A stretch of DNA of 64,000 bases from Rosettibacter sp037481715 (lineage in GTDB: Bacteria > Bacteroidota > Ignavibacteria > Ignavibacteriales > Melioribacteraceae), in assembly GCA_037481715.1 (NCBI GenBank), contig JBBFLD010000008.1:1-64000 (forward strand), read 5' to 3'. This document shows positions 35,105 to 44,294 of the stretch, in pieces (position 1 is the stretch's first letter; each line of letters begins with the position of its first letter). The notes under the pieces were generated by a model, which ran no database searches, was not told where the DNA came from, and worked only from the letters and a program-made list of their open reading frames with translations. The translations under genes and the position numbers were made by a program.

Positions 35105-35638
35105 ATGTTACACGTAATCTCAGCTTTAGTCGAAAATAAGTTTGGCGCATTTAATCGAGTTGTTACAATGTTCAGCGCCAAAGGTTATAACATTCACTCA
35201 ATTTCTATTGGAGAAACTGAAGACCCAACAATTTCAAGAATGACAATTGTGACCGAAGGAGAAGATAAGGTTATTGAACAGATTGTTAAGCAATTGAATC
35301 GCTTGATTGATACAATTAAAATTATCGATTTAACTTATCAGCCAAAAGTTCAAAGAGAACTTCTGTTGATTTCTGTAGGTTACCAGAAAGGGACTAGGTC
35401 CGAAATAATTGATATCTGTGAAATTTTCAGAGGCAATGTTGTTGATATAAATAATAAAACATTGATGCTGGAAATTACAGGACCTCCTGAAAAAATTGAT
35501 GCTGCAATTAATGTGCTTGAACCTTATGGAATAAAAGAAATTGCAAGGTCGGGACTTGTAGCATTACGCAGAGGAGAACAATCTCGAAAAAATATTAAAG
35601 AAGAAACTGAAACTAATAAAGTGGGAGAATTAAAATGA
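35105..35638 (+). CDS. ilvN: Acetolactate synthase small (regulatory) subunit
   Basis: 177-residue regulatory subunit with an N-terminal ACT domain (HVISALVENKFGAFNRVVTMFSAKG, NIHSISIG) and a C-terminal domain common to IlvN/IlvH. It activates the IlvB subunit and carries valine feedback inhibition. The ATG follows the ilvB stop codon by one base, and its own stop overlaps the ilvC start (ATGA), both signs of coupled translation. The symbol ilvH would be equally correct by homology. Confidence 0.95.
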   Translation: MLHVISALVENKFGAFNRVVTMFSAKGYNIHSISIGETEDPTISRMTIVTEGEDKVIEQIVKQLNRLIDTIKIIDLTYQPKVQRELLLISVGYQKGTRSEIIDICEIFRGNVVDINNKTLMLEITGPPEKIDAAINVLEPYGIKEIARSGLVALRRGEQSRKNIKEETETNKVGELK

Positions 35639-36627
35639 AAATTTATTATGATGCAGATGCAAACTTAGATTTGCTAAAAGGGAAAAATTTAGCTGTTATT
35701 GGCTATGGCAGTCAAGGTCATGCTCATGCATTGAATTTGAAAGACAGCGGATTGGAAGTTGGAGTAGGGTTAAGAAAATCTAGTCCACGCTGGAAAGAAG
35801 CTGAAGAAGCAGGCCTCAAAGTTTTTACAGTCGACGAAGTTTCAGAATGGGGTGATGTAATTATGATTCTTCTCCCTGACCAAAATCATAAAGAAGTTTA
35901 TGAAAATGAAATTAAACCACATCTGAAAGATGGAAAAGCTTTAGCATTTGCTCATGGATTTAATATTTTTTATAAACAAGTAATACCGCCAGATAATATT
36001 GATGTAATAATGATTGCTCCAAAAGGACCAGGTCACCTTGTTCGAAGAACATTTCAAAATGGAAGCGGAACACCTTGCTTGATTGCAATTCATCAGGATT
36101 ATACTGGAAAAGCAAAAGATATTGCGCTTGCCTGGGCAAAAGGAATTGGTGGAACTCGTGCAGGTGTTATTGAAACTACTTTCAAAGATGAAACTGAAAC
36201 AGATTTGTTTGGAGAACAAGCAGTTCTTTGCGGCGGCTCTGCTGAATTAGTTAAAGCTGGTTTTGAAACTCTTGTAGAAGCTGGTTATCCTCCAGAACTT
36301 GCATACTTTGAATGCATGCATGAACTTAAATTAATTGTTGATTTATATTATGAAGGCGGATTAACAAGAATGAATTATTCTGTTAGTGACACTGCAGAAT
36401 ATGGAGGAATGACAAGAGGACCAAAAGTTATTAATGCAGAAACAAAGAAAGTTATGAAACAAATTCTTGATGATATTCAATCAGGAAGATTTGCAGAAGA
36501 ATGGATTAATGAAAATAAAAATGGTCAACCTGTTCTGAAGAAATTAAGAGAAGAAACAAAAAATCATCTGATTGAAAAAGTTGGTGCTCAATTAAGAAGC
36601 ATGATGAGCTGGTTAAGCAATAAATAA
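35635..36627 (+). CDS. ilvC: Ketol-acid reductoisomerase (class I)
   Basis: NADPH- and Mg-dependent conversion of acetolactate or acetohydroxybutyrate to the dihydroxy acids, second step of the pathway. 330 residues, the short class I form. The cofactor loop is GYGSQGHAHALNLKDSGLEV with VGLRKSSPRW just after, where the Arg and Ser residues favour NADPH. The C-terminal domain keeps GEQAVLCGG and ELKLIVDLYYEGG with its metal-binding acids. Its start overlaps the ilvN stop by 4 bases. Confidence 0.97.
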   Translation: MKIYYDADANLDLLKGKNLAVIGYGSQGHAHALNLKDSGLEVGVGLRKSSPRWKEAEEAGLKVFTVDEVSEWGDVIMILLPDQNHKEVYENEIKPHLKDGKALAFAHGFNIFYKQVIPPDNIDVIMIAPKGPGHLVRRTFQNGSGTPCLIAIHQDYTGKAKDIALAWAKGIGGTRAGVIETTFKDETETDLFGEQAVLCGGSAELVKAGFETLVEAGYPPELAYFECMHELKLIVDLYYEGGLTRMNYSVSDTAEYGGMTRGPKVINAETKKVMKQILDDIQSGRFAEEWINENKNGQPVLKKLREETKNHLIEKVGAQLRSMMSWLSNK

Positions 36628-36653
36628 ATTGAAGTGAAATTATGGAGAAGAAA

Positions 36654-37748
36654 ATGTATAAAATTACTCTTTTACCTGGAGATGGAATTGGACCAGAAGT
36701 AACAAATGCAGCTGTCAAAGTTATTAAAGCTGCTGGTGAAAAATTTAATACAGAATTCGAATTTAAAACAGAATTGATTGGAGGCTCTTCTTACGATAAA
36801 TATTCTGTTCCTCTTACTGATGAAGTGCTTGGTGAGTGTTACAGTTCTGATGCTGTATTTCTCGGCGCAGTTGGAGGACCAAAATGGGAAAATCTTCCTC
36901 ATCACTTAAAACCAGAAGCAGCATTATTGAAATTAAGAAAAGCTCTTGGATTGTATGCAAATTTACGCCCTGCTAAAGTTTATACTCCAATGCTTTCTTA
37001 TTCATCATTGAAAGAAGATGTATTGAAAGGAACTGATGTATTAATTGTAAGAGAATTAACTGGGGGAATTTATTTTGGAGAACCGCGTGGTTATGATGAT
37101 GAGAAAGGTTTTAATACTATGATTTATACAAAAGAAGAAGTTGAAAGAATTGCAATAACAGCTTTTGAGCTTGCAAAAGTTAGAAATAAAAAAGTTACAT
37201 CAGTTGATAAAGCAAATGTTCTTGAAGTATCTCAATTCTGGAGAAAAATTGTAACTGAAGTTCATAAGAATTATCCTGATATTGAATTAAATCACATGTA
37301 TGTTGATAATGCGGCAATGCAGCTTGTAATGTATCCAAAACAATTTGATGTTGTGCTTACTTCAAATTTGTTTGGTGATATATTGAGTGATATTGCAGCT
37401 ATGATAACTGGAAGTTTAGGTATGCTTCCGTCAGCAAGTATTGGCTCAAAATATGCACTCTATGAACCTGTTCATGGAAGTGCACCTGATATTGCCGGCA
37501 AAAACATTGCTAATCCAATTGCTGCTATTTCTTCTGCAGCCATGATGTTGAAATATTCTTTTCAAATGGATAAAGCAGCTGAACTGATTGAAAATGCAAT
37601 AGAAAATGTTTTACAAAAAGGTTTCAGAACAAAAGATATTTATAAGGATGGAGATAAACTTGTTTCAACTGATGAAATGACTAATCAAATATTGGAAGAA
37701 TTTGAAAAGTTGTTTGTCAATCAATCAATTAATGTTTTTACTCTTTAG
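36654..37748 (+). CDS. leuB: 3-isopropylmalate dehydrogenase
   Basis: NAD-dependent oxidative decarboxylation of 3-isopropylmalate in leucine synthesis; it would also act on methylmalate from the citramalate route. About 364 residues. Family strings are LLPGDGIGPEV, GAVGGPKW, LRKALGLYANLRPAKV, VRELTGGIYFGEPRG and SNLFGDILSDIAAMITGSLGMLPSAS. The chosen ATG has GGAGAAG 5 bases upstream; an ATG 12 bases earlier (36642) is in frame but less well placed. It precedes leuA by a 161-base gap in which no gene is seen. Confidence 0.95.
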   Translation: MYKITLLPGDGIGPEVTNAAVKVIKAAGEKFNTEFEFKTELIGGSSYDKYSVPLTDEVLGECYSSDAVFLGAVGGPKWENLPHHLKPEAALLKLRKALGLYANLRPAKVYTPMLSYSSLKEDVLKGTDVLIVRELTGGIYFGEPRGYDDEKGFNTMIYTKEEVERIAITAFELAKVRNKKVTSVDKANVLEVSQFWRKIVTEVHKNYPDIELNHMYVDNAAMQLVMYPKQFDVVLTSNLFGDILSDIAAMITGSLGMLPSASIGSKYALYEPVHGSAPDIAGKNIANPIAAISSAAMMLKYSFQMDKAAELIENAIENVLQKGFRTKDIYKDGDKLVSTDEMTNQILEEFEKLFVNQSINVFTL

Positions 37749-37909
37749 TGATTGCAAAATTACAAAATTGAAAGATTGCATTAAAAGTATTGAGATTGTA
37801 TCAAAATTCAAATTTGTTATCTCAGCTTGTGAAGAGTCTCATTTTTTCTTGTTCTTCATTTTGTTCTTAATACAAGCTCATCTAAAATTGAATTAAATGA
37901 GAGGTAATT

Positions 37910-39490
37910 ATGGAACCAACAAGGATATTGATATTTGATACGACACTGAGAGATGGTGAACAATCACCTGGTGCTTCATTAAATGTTCATGAAAAATTAG
38001 AAATTGCACATCAGCTTGCAAAGCTGAATGTAGATATAATAGAAGCTGGATTTCCAATTTCATCACCAGCACAATTTGAAGCAGTCAAACGAATTGCAGA
38101 AGAAGTTGACTGCATAATTGCTGCACTTGCAAGAGCAAACGAAAAAGATATTAAAACTGCGGCAGATGCATTATCACCTGCACCGCGAAAAAGAATTCAT
38201 ACTTTTGCAAGTACTTCAGATTATCATATTCTTGGTAAATTCAGTCATGAACGCTATGGTAAAACTCTTGAAGAAAAAAGAAAAACAATCTTAAAAATGT
38301 CCTATGATTCTGTAGCATATGCAAAAACTTTTACAGACGATGTTGAATTTTCTGCAGAAGATGCAGGAAGAACAGACATAGGATATCTTGCTGAAGTTGT
38401 CGATGCAGCTATCGAAGCAGGTGCTACAACTATCAATATCCCAGATACTACCGGCTACACTTTACCATTTGAATTCGGGAATAAAATTGCTGAATTAAGA
38501 AAAAGAGTAAAGAATATTGATAATGTAATTATCAGCGTTCACTGCCATAATGATTTAGGACTTGCAGTTGCAAATTCACTTGCTGCAATTATGAACGGCG
38601 CTCGTCAGGTTGAATGCACAATTAATGGAATAGGTGAAAGAGCTGGTAATGCATCGCTCGAAGAAATTGTTATGACATTAAATGTTCGAAAAGATTTATT
38701 GAATTACTACACAAATGTCAATACAAAAGAAATTTACAACACAAGCAAAATGGTCTCTGCATTTACTGGATTGCTCGTTCAAAGAAATAAAGCAATTGTA
38801 GGCGAAAATGCTTTTGCTCATGAGTCTGGAATTCATCAAGATGGAGTTCTTAAAAATCGTCAAACTTATGAAATAATGACTCCCGAAAGTGTTGGAATTC
38901 CAAAAAATAAAATTGTATTGGGTAGACATTCAGGCAGACATGGATTGAAAGTAAGACTTCAAGAACTTGGTTATACTGTTTCAGAAGAAGAACTCCAAAA
39001 AATATATGATGCATTCATTGAACTTGCAGATAAAAAGAAAGAAGTTTTTGATGACGACTTGAGAATGTTGATGGGCGATGAAATTCAAAAACGAGATGAA
39101 ATTTATGAGCTCGAATATCTTCATGTAAATGCAGGAACAAATCTGGTTCCAAATGCTGTTGTTCGAATTAAAGTTGGAGATAAATTAATTGAAGAATCTG
39201 CAACTGGTGATGGTCCAGTTGATGCAGTCTTTAATTCAATTGAAAGAGCTCTTTCAATTAAATCTGAGTTAGAATCATATCAAGTTCGTTCTGTTACTGC
39301 CGGAAGAGAAGCAATGGGAGAAGTTCTGGTTAGAATTAGAAGCGGAAATAAATCATTTACCGGAAGAGGAATTTCTACAGATATCATAGAAGCAAGTGCA
39401 AAAGCTTATTTGAATGCACTTAATCAAAAAGAACAATTCAACAAAGAAGAATTAGTTGATAAACAAGAAAAAATTTCAGAAGTAATATAA
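37910..39490 (+). CDS. leuA: 2-isopropylmalate synthase
   Basis: Condenses 2-oxoisovalerate with acetyl-CoA, first committed step of leucine synthesis. 526 residues: a TIM-barrel catalytic domain starting FDTTLRDGEQSPGA with metal ligands including HCHNDLGLAVANSLA, and a C-terminal LeuA dimer (allosteric) domain from about 395, with ATGDGPVDAVFNSIE, which normally binds leucine for feedback control. GAGAGGT stands before the ATG. leuC starts 12 bases downstream. Confidence 0.96.
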   Translation: MEPTRILIFDTTLRDGEQSPGASLNVHEKLEIAHQLAKLNVDIIEAGFPISSPAQFEAVKRIAEEVDCIIAALARANEKDIKTAADALSPAPRKRIHTFASTSDYHILGKFSHERYGKTLEEKRKTILKMSYDSVAYAKTFTDDVEFSAEDAGRTDIGYLAEVVDAAIEAGATTINIPDTTGYTLPFEFGNKIAELRKRVKNIDNVIISVHCHNDLGLAVANSLAAIMNGARQVECTINGIGERAGNASLEEIVMTLNVRKDLLNYYTNVNTKEIYNTSKMVSAFTGLLVQRNKAIVGENAFAHESGIHQDGVLKNRQTYEIMTPESVGIPKNKIVLGRHSGRHGLKVRLQELGYTVSEEELQKIYDAFIELADKKKEVFDDDLRMLMGDEIQKRDEIYELEYLHVNAGTNLVPNAVVRIKVGDKLIEESATGDGPVDAVFNSIERALSIKSELESYQVRSVTAGREAMGEVLVRIRSGNKSFTGRGISTDIIEASAKAYLNALNQKEQFNKEELVDKQEKISEVI

Positions 39491-39502
39491 AGGGTTTAAT
39501 AA

Positions 39503-40798
39503 ATGGGAATGACAATAACAGAAAAAATTCTTGCAAAAGCTTCGGGCAGAAAAAGAGTTGAACCCGGAGAAAATATCTGGCTGAATGTAGATGTTTTAAT
39601 GACTCACGATGTTTGTGGTCCTCCAACAATCGAAATATGGAAAAGAGAATTTGGAGATAAAGCAAAAATTTGGGATAAGAAAAAAGTAGTAATATTTCCC
39701 GACCATTATATCTTTACAAAAAATCCTCAAGCAAATAGAAATGTAAACATTCTTCGTGAATTTGCGAACGAGTATGATTTGCCAAATTACTATGATGTTG
39801 GAACAGAAAGATACAAGGGAGTTTGTCACATAGCTCTTGCTGAAGAAGGCTACAATTTGCCAGGAACAGTTTTATTTGGAACAGATTCACATACTTGCAC
39901 ATCAGGTGCATTTGGAATGTTTTCAACAGGTGTTGGAAATACTGATGCTGCATTCATACTTGGCACAGGAAAAATTTGGGAAAAAGTCCCTGAATCAATG
40001 AAATTTATATTTGAAGGAACTTTGCCTCATTATCTTACTGCAAAGGACTTAATCCTTCAAGTGCTGGGAGATATTACAACAGATGGTGGAACATATCGTG
40101 CATTAGAATTTGATGGCGAAGCTATTTTTTCTATGCAAATGGATGAAAGGATGACATTAACAAATATGGCAATAGAAGCTGGTGCAATGAATGGAATAAT
40201 TAAAGCTGATGAAGTAACTGAGAAGTATGTTAGAGAAAGAACTGATGCACCATATGAAATTTTCGAAAGCGACCCTGATGCAAAATACCGTGCAATTTAT
40301 AAATATAATGTTAATGAAATCGAACCTTTAGTTGCTAAACCACACAGTCCGGATAATCGAGATACCGTAAGAAATGTGCAGGGAACAAAACTTACAAAAT
40401 GCTACATTGGTTCATGCACTGGAGGTAAACTTAGTGATTTTATTAATGCAGCAAAAATCATTTTTGGAAATCAAGTGAAAGTTCCAACTTTTATTGTCCC
40501 TGCAAGTACATATGTTTATAATCAATTAGAAGTTGAGACTATTAATGGTGTTTCATTAAAACAAATTTTTGAAAATGCTGGTTGTGTAATTGCTCCGTCT
40601 TCATGTGCTGCTTGTCTTGGCGGACCAGCAGATACTGTAGGAAGAGCAACTGATGGCGAAGTCGTTATATCTACAACTAATAGAAATTTTCCTGGCAGAA
40701 TGGGAAGCAAAAAATCCGAAGTTTATCTTGCATCACCTTTTACAGTTGCTGCTTCTGCTGTAACAGGTGTAATTACAGACCCAAGAGAATTTTTATAA
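39503..40798 (+). CDS. leuC: 3-isopropylmalate dehydratase large subunit
   Basis: Aconitase-family [4Fe-4S] subunit; with LeuD it isomerises 2- to 3-isopropylmalate. 431 residues, shorter than the 466-residue enterobacterial form and closer to the LeuC/HacC type of archaea and deep-branching bacteria. FGTDSHTCTSGAFG, the cluster cysteines in SCTGGKLSDF and SSCAACLGG, and GRMGS are clear. The shorter type is known in places to accept citramalate-derived substrates as well, which fits the cimA gene at the end of this operon; that breadth is inference here. Confidence 0.93.
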   Translation: MGMTITEKILAKASGRKRVEPGENIWLNVDVLMTHDVCGPPTIEIWKREFGDKAKIWDKKKVVIFPDHYIFTKNPQANRNVNILREFANEYDLPNYYDVGTERYKGVCHIALAEEGYNLPGTVLFGTDSHTCTSGAFGMFSTGVGNTDAAFILGTGKIWEKVPESMKFIFEGTLPHYLTAKDLILQVLGDITTDGGTYRALEFDGEAIFSMQMDERMTLTNMAIEAGAMNGIIKADEVTEKYVRERTDAPYEIFESDPDAKYRAIYKYNVNEIEPLVAKPHSPDNRDTVRNVQGTKLTKCYIGSCTGGKLSDFINAAKIIFGNQVKVPTFIVPASTYVYNQLEVETINGVSLKQIFENAGCVIAPSSCAACLGGPADTVGRATDGEVVISTTNRNFPGRMGSKKSEVYLASPFTVAASAVTGVITDPREFL

Positions 40799-40815
40799 AA
40801 ATTCAGGAATTAATT

Positions 40816-41373
40816 ATGGAAAAAATTATTAAAGGAAAAGCATTTGTACTTGGAGACAACATTGATACTGACCAAATTATTCCAGCTGAACATCTTGTTT
40901 ACAGCTTAAGCGACCCAGAAGAATCAAAAAAATATGGAAGATATGCATTGTCTGGTGTCCCGCTTAAAAATTCAGGTTTGCCTGATGGAGGTATTCCATT
41001 TATTGATGGTGAAAATTATCAATCAAAATATAACATTATAATCGGCGGTTCAAACTTTGGTTGCGGTTCGTCAAGAGAACATGCACCATTTGCATTGCAA
41101 ATGGCAGGTGTAAAAGTGATTGTTGCAGAATCTTATGCAAGAATATTTTATAGAAATTGTGTCGATGGCGGATTTGTTATTCCTTATGAAACCCCAATTA
41201 AATTGAATGATAAAATCAAAACAAACGATGAACTTGAAATTGACCTTGTTAATAATACATTAAAAAATCTCTCTTCTTCTGAAGAATATAAATTAAATCC
41301 ACTTGGAGATATACTTCCAATAATCGAAGCAGGAAATATTTTTGAATATGCAAGAAAGAATAACATGATTTGA
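40816..41373 (+). CDS. leuD: 3-isopropylmalate dehydratase small subunit
   Basis: Swivel-domain partner of LeuC. 185 residues, with GDNIDTDQIIPAEHL, the substrate-recognition loop GSNFGCGSSREHAPFAL and ARIFYRNCVDGGF. It follows leuC by 17 bases and precedes cimA by 23, so the isomerase is made together with both synthases that supply it. Confidence 0.95.
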   Translation: MEKIIKGKAFVLGDNIDTDQIIPAEHLVYSLSDPEESKKYGRYALSGVPLKNSGLPDGGIPFIDGENYQSKYNIIIGGSNFGCGSSREHAPFALQMAGVKVIVAESYARIFYRNCVDGGFVIPYETPIKLNDKIKTNDELEIDLVNNTLKNLSSSEEYKLNPLGDILPIIEAGNIFEYARKNNMI

Positions 41374-41396
41374 TATCATAAAAAATGAGGTAAGAT

Positions 41397-42983
41397 ATGT
41401 TTATAGAAATATTTGATACAACACTAAGAGATGGAACACAAGGCGAAGGTGTAAACCTTTCAGTTCAGGATAAATTATTAATTGCAAAAAGACTTGATGA
41501 ATTTGGAATCGATATAATTGAAGGAGGCTGGCCAGGCAGTAATCCTAAAGATGAAGAGTTTTTCAAACAAGCAAAAAATCTTAAACTCAATCATGCAAAA
41601 TTAACTTCATTTGGTTCAACTGCTCGTTCAGTAAAAGATGTAGAAGGCGATTATAATCTTAACACCTTGTTAAAATCCGAAACCCCTATCATCACAATTT
41701 TTGGTAAAACCTGGCAGCTTCATTCACAAAAAGGTTTGGGTTTGACTGATGAAGAAAATGCAGAATTAATTTACAAATCTGTTAAATATCTTAAAGCCCA
41801 TGTTGATAGAGTAATTTTTGATGCAGAACATTTTTTTGATGGCTATAAGCATAATCCAGAATTTGCATTACGAATGCTCGAAGCAGCAAGTGAAGGCGGA
41901 GCTGATACATTAGTTCTGTGTGATACTAATGGCGGTTCATTACCTGAAGAAGTTTTTAAGATTGTTACTGAAGTAAAAAACAAATTTAATTTACAAATTG
42001 GAATTCATGCTCATAATGATGCGGAACTTGCAGTAGCAAATTCACTTGCTGCTGTAAATGCTGGAGCTACACATGTTCATGGAACAATTAACGGCGTAGG
42101 CGAAAGATGTGGGAATGCAAATCTATGCAGTATAATTCCAAATTTAATTTTGAAATTGAATCATGAAACAAATCAAAAAAATACTCTTCAACACTTAACT
42201 TCTCTTTCTAACTATGTTTATGAATTGATGAATATTCATCCGAATACAAGAGCAGCTTATACTGGCAAATCTGCTTTTGCACATAAAGGTGGCGTACATG
42301 TTAGTGCTGTTATGAAAGACAGCAGAATGTATGAACATATTGCACCAGAATTAGTGGGAAATAAACAAAGAGTATTAATTTCAGATTTATCTGGTCAGAG
42401 CAATATCAAATACAAAGCAAAAGAAGTTGGCATAGACATTTCTGATGATAAAGAATTAAGCAAGAGATTAGTTAATTATATTAAATCACTTGAATATGAT
42501 GGTTATCAATTTGATGGAGCTGAAGCATCATTTGAATTGCTGTTCAGAACTGAAACTAATGAGTTTTCCCCATTCTTCAGATTAATTGATGCTAAAGTAA
42601 ATGTTTTTTATGATGCAGATGGTCATACTACTTCAGAAGCAGTTTTGAAAATTGAAGTAAATAATGAAATTGAACATACAGCAGCTGATGGTAATGGTCC
42701 AGTAAACGCACTTGATACTGCACTAAGAAAAGCACTATTGAGGTTTTATCCTGAGATAGCAAAAATAAAATTAGTTGATTACAAAGTTCGTGTGCTTGAT
42801 GAAAAAGAAGGTACAGGTGCAAAAGTAAGAGTTATGATTGAATCAAGTGATGGCAATGATACATGGGGAACAGTAGGCGTATCAACCAATATTATTGAAG
42901 CAAGTTTTAAAGCTTTGAGCGACAGTATTAATTATTGCTTGTTCAAGAATTATAAAAATCAACAGGTATTAAGTAAATCATAA
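41397..42983 (+). CDS. cimA: (R)-citramalate synthase
   Basis: LeuA-family enzyme condensing pyruvate and acetyl-CoA to citramalate, which LeuCD and LeuB convert to 2-oxobutyrate for isoleucine without threonine deaminase. 528 residues. It begins FDTTLRDGTQGEGVNLS and has EGGWPGSNPKDEEFF, both typical of CimA rather than LeuA (whose strings are GEQSPGA and EAGFPISSP here), plus the metal site HAHNDAELAVANSLA and a C-terminal regulatory domain with TAADGNGPVNALD. It ends the operon at a terminator shared with proC. No threonine deaminase gene is in the window. Confidence 0.92.
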   Translation: MFIEIFDTTLRDGTQGEGVNLSVQDKLLIAKRLDEFGIDIIEGGWPGSNPKDEEFFKQAKNLKLNHAKLTSFGSTARSVKDVEGDYNLNTLLKSETPIITIFGKTWQLHSQKGLGLTDEENAELIYKSVKYLKAHVDRVIFDAEHFFDGYKHNPEFALRMLEAASEGGADTLVLCDTNGGSLPEEVFKIVTEVKNKFNLQIGIHAHNDAELAVANSLAAVNAGATHVHGTINGVGERCGNANLCSIIPNLILKLNHETNQKNTLQHLTSLSNYVYELMNIHPNTRAAYTGKSAFAHKGGVHVSAVMKDSRMYEHIAPELVGNKQRVLISDLSGQSNIKYKAKEVGIDISDDKELSKRLVNYIKSLEYDGYQFDGAEASFELLFRTETNEFSPFFRLIDAKVNVFYDADGHTTSEAVLKIEVNNEIEHTAADGNGPVNALDTALRKALLRFYPEIAKIKLVDYKVRVLDEKEGTGAKVRVMIESSDGNDTWGTVGVSTNIIEASFKALSDSINYCLFKNYKNQQVLSKS

Positions 42984-42989
42984 TTTTTG

Positions 42990-43029
42990 AGGATGAATTA
43001 AAGATAGATTTAATTCTTTAATTCATCCT
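42990..43029. terminator. Bidirectional terminator between cimA and proC
   Basis: A perfect 14-base-pair stem, AGGATGAATTAAAG (42990-43003) with CTTTAATTCATCCT (43016-43029), closes a 12-base loop. The right arm overlaps the last codons of convergent proC, so one hairpin serves both genes. It ends the roughly 11.6 kb ilv-leu transcript. Confidence 0.75.
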
Positions 43030-43846
43030 TATCATTTAATCCATTTAATCGGGATAATTCTTTTGACCTTTCTTCTGCTCTTAAAATTGCTTTTGAAAAT
43101 ATTTCAGCAAAATTATTTTTTTTAAGTACTTCGAATGCGGCTTCGGTTGTTCCACCCTTGGATGCAACTTTTTTAATTAATGTTTCTAAATCTAAATCAG
43201 AATTATTTATAACATGGAATGCACCATGCATAGTATGTTTAACTAATAAACTTGCCAGACTTTCATCAAATCCCATTTTCTTTGCTGTTTCAATCATAGT
43301 CATAACAATGTAATAAAAATATGCTGGTCCGCTTCCGCTTAATGCTGTAACACCATCCATTAGATTTTCATCTTCAATCATGAAAGTTCTTCCAGTGGTG
43401 CTCAGCAAATTTTCTACAGTAGATATATGATGAATGCTCGTTTTCTCTGACGGAATATAAACTGTAATTCCCATACCATATTGAGCAGGCATGTTCGGCA
43501 TCGCACGAACAACAATTTCATGATTAAGAGCTTTACAAAGAAGTTCTAATTTAATACCAGCAAGAATTGATATGACAAGAGTTTCTCTATTAATCTTATT
43601 AGATAAAACATTTGCAACAGATAAAAAATCTTGTGGCTTTACAGCTAAAATTATAACATCGGAATTAAGGACCTCGTCATTTGGACCAATTACAATTGTA
43701 CCCAAATTTTCTTCTTTAAGTTTTTTAGCATGTTCTTCATTTTTGGCAACGAGATATAAATCGTTTTTATTAGATTTGTGATACTGAATAAAAGAGCGTG
43801 CATAAGTTAATCCCATGTTGCCACAACCAATAATTGCTATTTTCAT
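43010..43846 (-). CDS. proC: Pyrroline-5-carboxylate reductase
   Basis: Last step of proline synthesis, NAD(P)H-dependent reduction of pyrroline-5-carboxylate. 278 residues, normal. The Rossmann start IAIIGCGNMG and the family signature MDGVTALSGSGPAYFYYIVMT are intact, followed by GGTTEAAFEVLKKN near the end. Single gene, convergent with cimA; its 3' end is part of the shared hairpin. AGAGGA lies just before the ATG. Confidence 0.96.
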   Translation of the reverse strand: MKIAIIGCGNMGLTYARSFIQYHKSNKNDLYLVAKNEEHAKKLKEENLGTIVIGPNDEVLNSDVIILAVKPQDFLSVANVLSNKINRETLVISILAGIKLELLCKALNHEIVVRAMPNMPAQYGMGITVYIPSEKTSIHHISTVENLLSTTGRTFMIEDENLMDGVTALSGSGPAYFYYIVMTMIETAKKMGFDESLASLLVKHTMHGAFHVINNSDLDLETLIKKVASKGGTTEAAFEVLKKNNFAEIFSKAILRAEERSKELSRLNGLNDKDELKN

Positions 43847-43947
43847 TTAATCCTCTTTTGATTAAAATTGTAAGTGTAAAAATAAGAATTTTTGCTTTTT
43901 ATTTTGAATTCGCTGATTTTGAAAGACATGATTTACTTTCATTTTTT

Positions 43948-43987
43948 AGAATGTTAAGAAAAAATTTTAACATTCTTGCTTTTTTTA
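43948..43987 (+). terminator. Intrinsic terminator upstream of the tRNA cluster
   Basis: AGAATGTTAA (43948-43957) pairs with TTAACATTCT (43967-43976) across a 9-base A/T loop, followed by TGC and seven T residues (43980-43986). The form is that of a strong intrinsic terminator on the plus strand, but no annotated plus-strand gene lies in the 100 bases upstream. Its tail overlaps the -35 of the tRNA promoter. Confidence 0.7.
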
Positions 43988-44004
43988 ATCTATGCTTCTA
44001 TATT
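43976..44004 (+). promoter_or_regulatory. Promoter of the tRNA-Tyr/Thr/Gly-rpmG cluster
   Basis: TTGCTT (43976-43981) and TATATT (43999-44004) are 17 bases apart, and the -10 continues as TATATTTG, matching the TAnnTTTG element also seen at lexA. tRNA-Tyr begins about 30 bases after the predicted start site. Confidence 0.7.
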
Positions 44005-44042
44005 TGATGCTCGTTTTTTAAGATTATGGGTGAAATTTGTCC

Positions 44043-44126
44043 GGGCGGACGCCGGAGTTGGAGAGCCGGGGCGGACTGTAAATCCGTTGGCGAATGCCTT
44101 TGGGGGTTCGAATCCCTCGCCGCCCA
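44043..44126 (+). tRNA. tRNA-Tyr (anticodon GTA)
   Basis: Class II tRNA with a long variable arm. The acceptor pairs GGGCGGA with GCCGCCC (one A-G mismatch at the base of the stem), the anticodon loop CTGTAAA gives GTA, and the T-arm is GGGGG-TTCGAAT-CCCTC. The discriminator is A and the 3' CCA is not encoded. It is first of a tRNA cluster leading to the secE-nusG-rpl genes. Confidence 0.93.
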
Positions 44127-44134
44127 CAGTATTA

Positions 44135-44207
<73 letters not shown>

Positions 44208-44294
44208 CATTAAATTTAATAACTCGTTTATTATCTAATTTCAGCATCGAGAGTTATTAAAAAATGTTCATAAAATTTTGAGTGTTATTATATA

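Noticed and set aside
37702..37896. 64-codon plus-strand frame bridging leuB and leuA
   Set aside because: Begins inside leuB in another frame, has no ribosome site, and reads as low-complexity Phe/Leu/Ile sequence. The gap most likely holds only untranslated sequence.
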